From: Deltaproteobacteria bacterium
GTDB lineage: Bacteria > Desulfobacterota > Syntrophia > Syntrophales > UBA5619
Length of the DNA stretch: 64,000 nucleotides
Direction: 5' to 3'
NCBI GenBank assembly: GCA_021817825.1
Contig: JAKAFS010000003.1
Span: forward strand, 22,302 to 86,301
In this document: positions 57,624 through 64,000 of the stretch, in pieces
Numbering within the stretch: the stretch's first letter is position 1
Layout: the number at the start of each line of letters is the position of its first letter
Made by a program: the position numbers and the translations under genes
The notes under the pieces: generated by a model
Databases searched by the model: none
The model's input: the letters and a program-made list of their open reading frames with translations, nothing else
What the model was told of the DNA's origin: nothing

Positions 57624-58631
57624 CTATTTCCCGTAATTTTTCACAAAGGACATGTTGACAATCTCGGCGTAAGGGATTGCCTTGCTTATCAGCCCCGCAT
57701 CCATGCCCATCTTCACTACCGCGGCCTGTCCCTCTTCGGAGATGAAGCAATCGGGCTTGAACACATTCCGCATGATGGCAACCTCTTTCGCAAGCGTTTC
57801 CTTGTCAAGGGCGGTGAAAATTTTGGACAGCGATGCGGCCACCTCGGCATCGGTATGCTTTTGAATCCATAGTTGGGCATTCATCAGCGCGTTGATCACC
57901 TTTTGGCAGTTCTCCGGATTTTCCTTCACGTATTTCTCGGTCGCACAGAGCATCTCCGCAGGAAATTCATTGTTCCCGAGGTATTTCAAACGGTCCGCGT
58001 CCCTCGTCGTATCCACGAGAACGTTTACCTTCATGCCCTTGAGCTCCGGCATCTTGAACATGTTGATGAAGGCCGCTTTGATCTCCCCCTTCCCAAGGGC
58101 CATGATAGCGGCATCGGCGTTCATCTGCAGGAAGGAGACGTCCTTTGCCGGATTCAGGCCGGCCTCCTTGAGGATGGCAGAGGTGAAGGTGTAAGGAGCC
58201 GAGCCCGGATCGCTCCCGTAGATGGCCTTTCCTTTCAGGGCGGAAATTTTGGTGATCTCCGGCGGCGCGATGATGCCGTATACCCGGCTCTTCAGCATCG
58301 TCGCGATGATGGTGGACCGCATCCCCTTTTCCTGGGCAATCAACAGGGGCTCCTGGGACAGCATGGCAAATTCACATTGACCGGCCTGCATGGCCTGGAA
58401 CCCCTTGGGACCGCCGGGCGTGATGAATTCAACGGAGATTCCCTCCTTTGCGAAGAAGCCCTCCGAATCGGCTACAAACAGGGGAGCCCAGCTTATGCCC
58501 GTGATCGCGGAGATCCTGATTTTGGTCATCTCTTTCCCGCCTTTTGCAGATTCATTCTTCCCCGAGCACCCCGCAAGAAGAACCGCAACCAAAAGCGACC
58601 CCAGCACCAAACTGATAAAGCGTTTGTTCAT
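57624..58631 (-). CDS. ABC transporter substrate-binding lipoprotein (NMT1/SsuA-like)
   Basis: LLAGCSG lipobox; GISWAPLFVADSEGFFAKEGISVEFITPGGPKGFQAMQAGQCEFAMLSQEP. Confidence 0.85.
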   Translation of the reverse strand: MNKRFISLVLGSLLVAVLLAGCSGKNESAKGGKEMTKIRISAITGISWAPLFVADSEGFFAKEGISVEFITPGGPKGFQAMQAGQCEFAMLSQEPLLIAQEKGMRSTIIATMLKSRVYGIIAPPEITKISALKGKAIYGSDPGSAPYTFTSAILKEAGLNPAKDVSFLQMNADAAIMALGKGEIKAAFINMFKMPELKGMKVNVLVDTTRDADRLKYLGNNEFPAEMLCATEKYVKENPENCQKVINALMNAQLWIQKHTDAEVAASLSKIFTALDKETLAKEVAIMRNVFKPDCFISEEGQAAVVKMGMDAGLISKAIPYAEIVNMSFVKNYGK

Positions 58632-58696
58632 TTTTTCTCCTCCATCAAAATTATTTACGCTGATATATCGATAAGGCCTAGCCTGACCTCGTCCCG

Positions 58697-59527
58697 CTAT
58701 AGGTTGTTCACTTCAGTCCTACTCATACGCATCCGCAGGTTGGTTTCAGCGCGCCACCGCAACAGGTATCGTTCGACTCTCTCCAGAATGGAGTTCACCA
58801 ATAGGCCGATGATCAGGAGAACCGCTATGCAGGCCATGGCTCGTTTGATCTGAAAGAACGATGACGCATAGGAGACCATCCATCCCAATCCACCGGAGGA
58901 GCCGATGTATTCGCCGATAATGGCCCCCACCATGCAGATACTTGTGCCGATCCTGATTCCCGAGAGGATCCAAGGCATGCTGGCAGGGATGACGATGTGC
59001 CACAGGATCTGCCGCCGGTTCCCTCCCAGCAGCGTCGCCGCTTCTATTAGTTTCTGGTCGATATTTCTTATGCCGCCGTAGGTGGAGATGAACACGTTGA
59101 AGAACACCATCAGGGCGGAAAGGATCACCTTGGATTGCAAGCCGATGCCGAACCATAGAATGTAGAGCGGGGCGAGGGTTAGCTGAGGAATCCCCTGAAG
59201 CGCCGAGACGATGGGCGCGAAGATCCTGCCGAAGGTCAGGAACTGGCCACAAAGGATGCCCAGCGAGATTCCGATCAGGGATCCGTAGAAGAGACCAAGG
59301 TAGGCTTCACTGAGGGTGATGCTCACATGCCGAAACAGCTCGCCGCTTGCCGCAAAATCGATCAGGTCCAGAACGATCTCACTGGGAAAGCTTGTATAAA
59401 AGGCAATCCGTAGATTGTTTCTTGCCGCCATTTCCCAGAGGATGACCACCGCGGCGATCGCCGTGATCCGAACGGCCAGCGCGACGCTGTCCATCCTATT
59501 TTTTTCGAGCATAGTATGTCTTGCCAT
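58697..59527 (-). CDS. ABC transporter permease (SsuC/TauC-like)
   Basis: EAYLGLFYGSLIGISLGILCGQ...GIRIGTSICMVGAIIGEYIGSSGGLGWMV. Confidence 0.9.
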   Translation of the reverse strand: MARHTMLEKNRMDSVALAVRITAIAAVVILWEMAARNNLRIAFYTSFPSEIVLDLIDFAASGELFRHVSITLSEAYLGLFYGSLIGISLGILCGQFLTFGRIFAPIVSALQGIPQLTLAPLYILWFGIGLQSKVILSALMVFFNVFISTYGGIRNIDQKLIEAATLLGGNRRQILWHIVIPASMPWILSGIRIGTSICMVGAIIGEYIGSSGGLGWMVSYASSFFQIKRAMACIAVLLIIGLLVNSILERVERYLLRWRAETNLRMRMSRTEVNNL

Positions 59528-60272
59528 ATTCGACCTCTATATCCAGCAGCTTGGCCCCCCGGAGGGCTGTCTCTATACTTCTCTTCCGATCGTCCGGCTC
59601 CACAGCGTTGACCGTTCCCTCGATCCCCTCGACGGTTCCGTAAAACCCGGCAAAGGGAATGCCGATCATGGATTCCGTATCCTTCCAGTCGGCGCTGTGC
59701 CTGGTTCCGGAACACATCATGGAAACATTGACGCTGCCGGTCTTCATCGGCGTTGCCGTGCATTCGACGCATACCGCCTGGTTTCCCGACATATGCATCC
59801 CCGTTGGCAGGCCGTAGGTGAAGGTGTATCCCTGAAGCACGCGCATGATGGTTCTGGATTCGGCGGCAATCAGGACCACATCGGGGTCGGTTTCGAACAG
59901 CTCCAGCGGCTTGACAATGATGCCGTATGTATCCGGAGAGATCATGGGCACTGAACGCGCCACGGCGGAGGCCACCTGTTCGCTTTTATAGAGGCCCATG
60001 CCGCAGCCGTGAACGCCGCTGAAGAATGGCTCCGGAGGTTCGATCAATCCCAGGGCGCGACTGCCCCCGGGACAACCGGAAGTTTTCCTGTCAATCTTGA
60101 CGCTCTGTCCTGCCATGGCGCACTTCACCGCCACGCAGTAGCGCATCGGCTTGACGAGCCCTTTCGCCTCAAAGGAGCGGTATTGCAGCTCCGTTACCAG
60201 TTTGACGCCGATCGCTTTGCGGTCCAATTCCAGCAAACCGTTTATTTTTTTTACCGCCGAAACCCGGTCCAT
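59496..60272 (-). CDS. DUF169 family protein
   Basis: LLELDRKAIGVKLV...CVAVKCAMAGQSVKI...GCPGGSRALGL. Confidence 0.75.
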   Translation of the reverse strand: MDRVSAVKKINGLLELDRKAIGVKLVTELQYRSFEAKGLVKPMRYCVAVKCAMAGQSVKIDRKTSGCPGGSRALGLIEPPEPFFSGVHGCGMGLYKSEQVASAVARSVPMISPDTYGIIVKPLELFETDPDVVLIAAESRTIMRVLQGYTFTYGLPTGMHMSGNQAVCVECTATPMKTGSVNVSMMCSGTRHSADWKDTESMIGIPFAGFYGTVEGIEGTVNAVEPDDRKRSIETALRGAKLLDIEVEYGKTYYARKK

Positions 60273-60288
60273 GTTGGCTCCTTCTTGT

Positions 60289-61401
60289 TCATTGCTTGAA
60301 TGCCAGGACATCCTCTTTGCCGATCCGGAAAAAGACGTCTTGGCCTCTTGACCATTTCTGGCTGGAATTGAATAGAACATCGACGTTGATGGTGACCCCG
60401 TCAACTCCGACAGCATAACGGGTCACGTTTCCCTGGGGGATGCTGTCCGTGATCCGGCCTCTGGCCTGATGAAAACCGTCATCCGGGCCGAAGGGAACGG
60501 GAGAGATCCTTACCGCTTCGGGACGAAAGGCGGCAAGTTGGTCGGAGCTGAAACCGGATTCCGTAATCCTCCCGAAATCGCTGCCCTGAAGCAGGTTGTA
60601 GCTCCCGATGAATCCGGCAACAAAGGCGGTTTTGGGGGCGGCATACACATCCCCCGGGGTTCCCGACTGTTCCAGCCTCCCCAGATTGAATAGATGGATG
60701 GTATCGGAGATCCTCATGGCCTCTTCCTGATCATGGGTGACGAACACCGATGTCATGTGCAGCTCCCTGTGGATTCGCTTCAGGTACAGCTGGAGTTCCT
60801 TCCTGAGTTTGGCGTCTATCGCGCTGAACGGCTCGTCCAGAAGCAGGACCCTTGGGTTCATGACGAGACAGCGGGCAAGGGCGGTCCGCTGCTGTTCCCC
60901 CCCGGAAAGCTGATGGGGATATTTTTTCTCATGGCCAATAAGATCGACCATTTCCAGGGCCTGCCCGACGGCCTTCCTTACCTCCGGCTTCGAACGCGAT
61001 GCCATGCGGAGCCCGAAAGAGACATTGCTGAATACGTCCATCGTCGGGAAAAGGCAGTATTGCTGAAAAAGCATGTGGATTCCCCGCCTGTTCGCCGGGG
61101 TGTAGGTGATGTCGGTACCGTCCAGGAAGATCAAACCGCGGTCGACCGTTTCCAGACCAGCCAGACACCGGAGCAAGGTTGTTTTTCCGCAGCCCGAAGG
61201 TCCCAGAAAGGTCACGAATTCCCCCTTTCCGACGGACAAGGAGACATCGCGCAGCACCAGATTCGTTCCGAAAGATTTCTGGATGTTTTTCAATTCGATG
61301 AAATTGGACAACTGGTCATTCTGCAAGGAAGATATCTCCGCGTATTGATGTAGGCATCTTCCCAAAGTGATGGCCGGAACCTGCCTCATCTCATTCATAT
61401 T
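60289..61401 (-). CDS. ABC transporter ATP-binding protein
   Basis: FLGPSGCGKTTLLRCLAGLE; LSGGEQQRTALARCLVMNPRVLLLDEPFSAID. Confidence 0.93.
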   Translation of the reverse strand, partial: NMNEMRQVPAITLGRCLHQYAEISSLQNDQLSNFIELKNIQKSFGTNLVLRDVSLSVGKGEFVTFLGPSGCGKTTLLRCLAGLETVDRGLIFLDGTDITYTPANRRGIHMLFQQYCLFPTMDVFSNVSFGLRMASRSKPEVRKAVGQALEMVDLIGHEKKYPHQLSGGEQQRTALARCLVMNPRVLLLDEPFSAIDAKLRKELQLYLKRIHRELHMTSVFVTHDQEEAMRISDTIHLFNLGRLEQSGTPGDVYAAPKTAFVAGFIGSYNLLQGSDFGRITESGFSSDQLAAFRPEAVRISPVPFGPDDGFHQARGRITDSIPQGNVTRYAVGVDGVTINVDVLFNSSQKWSRGQDVFFRIGKEDVLAFKQ

Positions 61402-61945
61402 CGTCACCTCCATTTCGCAGTCGAACGGATGCTGCCCCGAGCTTTCCCAAAGACCTGGGTTGCCATTTCACACACGTCGCCGACGCCGCAGAAAAATGAG
61501 AAGAGCTGCAAGACGCACTTCTGAATTTTCAGAGGATGGCAGTCAACGGTGCAAAGTAAACAGTGCTGGGACAAAGGACCTCCTGATTGCGTCATGCCAC
61601 ATCTCTGCGGCATGATCCTCAGAAGGCTAAAGGATCAACATAGGAGAGAAGGCAGGACGACACGCTACCGGGAACCACACGGGTCCCCCGTTATCGCCTC
61701 ATATTAAGGGTGTGAACAATGGCAACAAACAACTCATAAAAACGCTCCAAATGATTCTTCCGAAAGATTTATAATCCTTCGATTGAACCGTGACATATTA
61801 AATATTGACACGCCTGTCAAGCTTATATTGGCTCAAACCCAGGGAACACGCAGGGAATAATACAACCGTCCGGCCTGTATCAAGGCCATTTTTACGATTG
61901 CCGAGGATCATTGCCTTTGTTTAAAAAGACATGTCTCAAACCCGG

Positions 61946-62016
61946 CCCCGCTGCGAGGCGTCTTCGAGTCGGCAAGGCGACGCCGGAAGCGGGGAAAGAG
62001 GCGGAACGCCGTTACA
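61946..62016 (+). repeat. head hairpin of the GC-rich element, copy C
   Basis: CCCCGCT...AGCGGGG then AAAGAGGCGGAACGCCGTTAC, matching 2641-2709. Confidence 0.7.
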
Positions 62017-62117
62017 GGCACCCGCAGGTCAGGCCGAAACCGTCAATATCGTATCCGTCGATGAGAGGATGATCGAGGCAGGGGCCCGGAGGCACATGAG
62101 CTGATCCTACCGGGAAG

Positions 62118-62924
62118 TCAAGGGATATCGGCATGCTCCCGGATCGCCTTTAACACACCCTGGGCAATTTTTCCGGGACGCTCGCCCACACCGGAGATCT
62201 TGGGGTTCTCAAGGCGCGGGTCTACTTCGAGCACCTTATTTTTGGTCGCCACGGGCACTCCGTCGTGCGTCAACCCGCGCAGGGTGCCGCTGATCGGCGC
62301 ATAAAGCGGCGTGACATCCACATGGGCGATTAATTCCCCCTGCGAGACGACTTCCCCGATCTGCCGAGCGGTGTGAAAGATGCCGCCCACAGGGGCGTAC
62401 ACGTACCGATCGCGGCCGTGACCCGCGATGGGGTTCGGTTCTCCTTCCAGGGGGCGCGTCGAACCATGGGTGATCACGTCGCCGAGCTGAGTTCCCCACG
62501 CCGTTTCGATGGCCAGATGAAAATTATCCCCGGCAATGCAGTTCGGCCCCAGGCCAATGGTCAAGGAAGCAAGGTGGAGTTGCACTTCCGGCTGTTGCCG
62601 TTTGCGCATCCGCGCATCCACCAGGACCTGGGGAGTAAGAAGGCCGGGCAACTGCGGGAACTCCAGCGTCGTCAGCGGAATGACCGACCGTTGGGAGACA
62701 AGAGCGATCAACGCGGGCGCATCCGCCGCATGGCGCGACATAACCCCTTCCAGCACGGCAACCCCCTCGAAGATGGCATCGCTAAAGGCCATCTTTCGGC
62801 GCGTCGTCGTGGGTTGCGGAGAATCATGCAGGACCACTCTGTAGCCGGCCTGAAACAACCTTAACGCCACCGCCGATGCAATATCGTTGCTGCCTCGAAC
62901 AAGGATCTGTAAATCCGCTTCCAT
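62118..62924 (-). CDS. YqeB-type selenium-dependent molybdenum hydroxylase maturation protein
   Basis: LQILVRGSNDIASAVALRLFQAGYRVVLHD...RRKMAFSDAIFEGVAVLEGV...GLGPNCIAGDNFHLAIETAWGTQLG. Confidence 0.8.
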   Translation of the reverse strand: MEADLQILVRGSNDIASAVALRLFQAGYRVVLHDSPQPTTTRRKMAFSDAIFEGVAVLEGVMSRHAADAPALIALVSQRSVIPLTTLEFPQLPGLLTPQVLVDARMRKRQQPEVQLHLASLTIGLGPNCIAGDNFHLAIETAWGTQLGDVITHGSTRPLEGEPNPIAGHGRDRYVYAPVGGIFHTARQIGEVVSQGELIAHVDVTPLYAPISGTLRGLTHDGVPVATKNKVLEVDPRLENPKISGVGERPGKIAQGVLKAIREHADIP

Positions 62925-63055
62925 AAATTCCCTCGCATGAAGACGATTCCCGTTTCCTGGAAACAGGAGACAGAGTCCAAGCATTGTTGCCATCATTGCT
63001 GTGTTATTTATAGCACAGTCTAGCGCCAAAAGTCGATTAATACACCTTACCTCCA

Positions 63056-64000
63056 CTCTATCGGAACTACCCTACAAGGCCATGGTACTTTGACCAGGGT
63101 TTTAGAGCGCCCGGTCGAACGGACTCGACCGCAGGGCGAGGCAGTCCGGCGCCCTGGAATCCGCGCAGCGGTTTCGAGGGCGAGGGCGCGAATCAGGGAG
63201 ACGTGTCTCGTCCGGAGCGAAGCGGAGGGCGAGTCACGATGACCGAAAAGATACTGATCGCCCGCGGCAGCCTGTCTCCGACGAAGGAGGTGACAGGCTG
63301 CCAAGCGGGCCACAAGACGCAGGAGGCGGAGCGTCCGTGGTTTTGCGGCGCGGAGCCGACTGCGCAAATGCCCGCGAACCGGGGCGTCGCGAAGCGAGGT
63401 CGCACCGGGAGCGGGCAAGGGATTAAATGACCGGAGGGCCTAGGCAGTCAGCGCGAAGCGCCTGTCTGCCGACGGCCCGGAGCACCAGGCAAAAGCAAAA
63501 GCGGCCGAGTGGAGCGTCCGCGGGTTTTATGCGGTCGCGGAGCCGGCCGCAACGCCCGAGGACCGGCAGTCTAGTCTGCCGGGACCGGGCAAGGGAAAGT
63601 ACCGAATGCCGGAGGGGCGGGCCGGTCGCCGCGCAGCGGTCGTCCGGCCTGGCCCGGAGGCAGACAGGGAGCCCCACCGGGGCGGACGGGCGCGGAGGCA
63701 AGCGGCCGGAGGGGCGGCGCGGAGCGCAGCGCAGCCCGGCCACGACGGACGATGGCAACCGCGAGGGAGGGCCGGGGAGAATGAAGCGGCAGGCGATGCA
63801 CCAAGCCGGCAGGGAGCGACGCCGCGGCGCGACCCCGGCGACTGCAACGCCGGACGCCTACCCCGCAGATCTTTGAAACGAGCATGCAGAACCAGCCGAG
63901 CCGGTTGCGCACAAAGCATGCGGCCGGGAAAGAAAACACCGCGCGAGGAAAAGCCAAGGGCGGTGCCGGTCCCTGGGGCAGAGGAAAGGGCCGGCGACGC
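63056..64000 (+). repeat. GC-rich structured element, copy C (runs off window)
   Basis: Aligns almost end to end with 2748-3702 of copy A. Confidence 0.88.

Noticed and set aside
61404-61613. Cys-rich 69-aa minus ORF upstream of ABC ATPase, and possible Moco riboswitch there
   Set aside because: No recognisable domain and I could not match a Moco aptamer; overlaps the ABC ATPase start region only as leader.
63047-63957. Long ORFs in element copy C, including 149 aa (+) and 130 aa (-)
   Set aside because: Same composition artefact as copy A; frames shift relative to A through indels in loops.
1-64000. CRISPR arrays, rRNA genes, complete tRNAs, intact transposases or integrases
   Set aside because: None seen by eye; repeats present are the GC-rich element copies and short hairpins only.

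Overview
This 64 kb window looks like the chromosome of an anaerobic, redox-versatile bacterium, probably of the former Deltaproteobacteria (Syntrophales-like). That placement is inferred from gene content; no search was run. Conventional content, recognised from protein motifs: a [NiFe]-hydrogenase large-subunit C-terminus with its maturation protease; a PIN-type toxin-antitoxin pair beside a tRNA-Met 3' fragment; DUF1847, CsoR and MBL-fold genes; a Mrp/NifX ATPase; an Hdr/DsrMK-DsrC-like cluster; rubrerythrin/rubredoxin genes; a MinD-ferredoxin/NifX cluster resembling Desulfovibrio ORP loci; MoaE and AOR-type accessory redox genes with a sigma-54 activator; a cobalamin scavenging locus (BtuCDF, BtuB, an exported CbiZ-like amidohydrolase, TonB) with two cobalamin riboswitches; an ECF sigma factor with CBM48-like proteins; thioredoxin; a formate-dehydrogenase-type Fe-S/cytochrome b pair; Crp; a P-type H+-ATPase; Pal, MarR, M23, TauE and Lgt; and an ABC transporter with DUF169 and YqeB. 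The most unusual content is a family of about 1 kb, very GC-rich, apparently non-coding elements in three same-strand copies (about 2.75-3.9 kb, 57.11-57.62 kb truncated, and 63.06 kb to the window end). They consist of stacked hairpins capped by GCGNAGC (GNA triloop) motifs, and hand alignment shows compensatory stem substitutions between copies. I could not assign them to a known family. Second is a candidate selenoprotein micro-ORF directly after thioredoxin (44460-44600, in-frame TGA). Others: a hairpin mini-element inserted in a degraded MBL-fold gene copy, a GntR gene fused to an AOR remnant, an in-frame TAA splitting a CoA-disulfide-reductase-like gene, and an exported CbiZ. All calls come from reading sequence and translations without computation.
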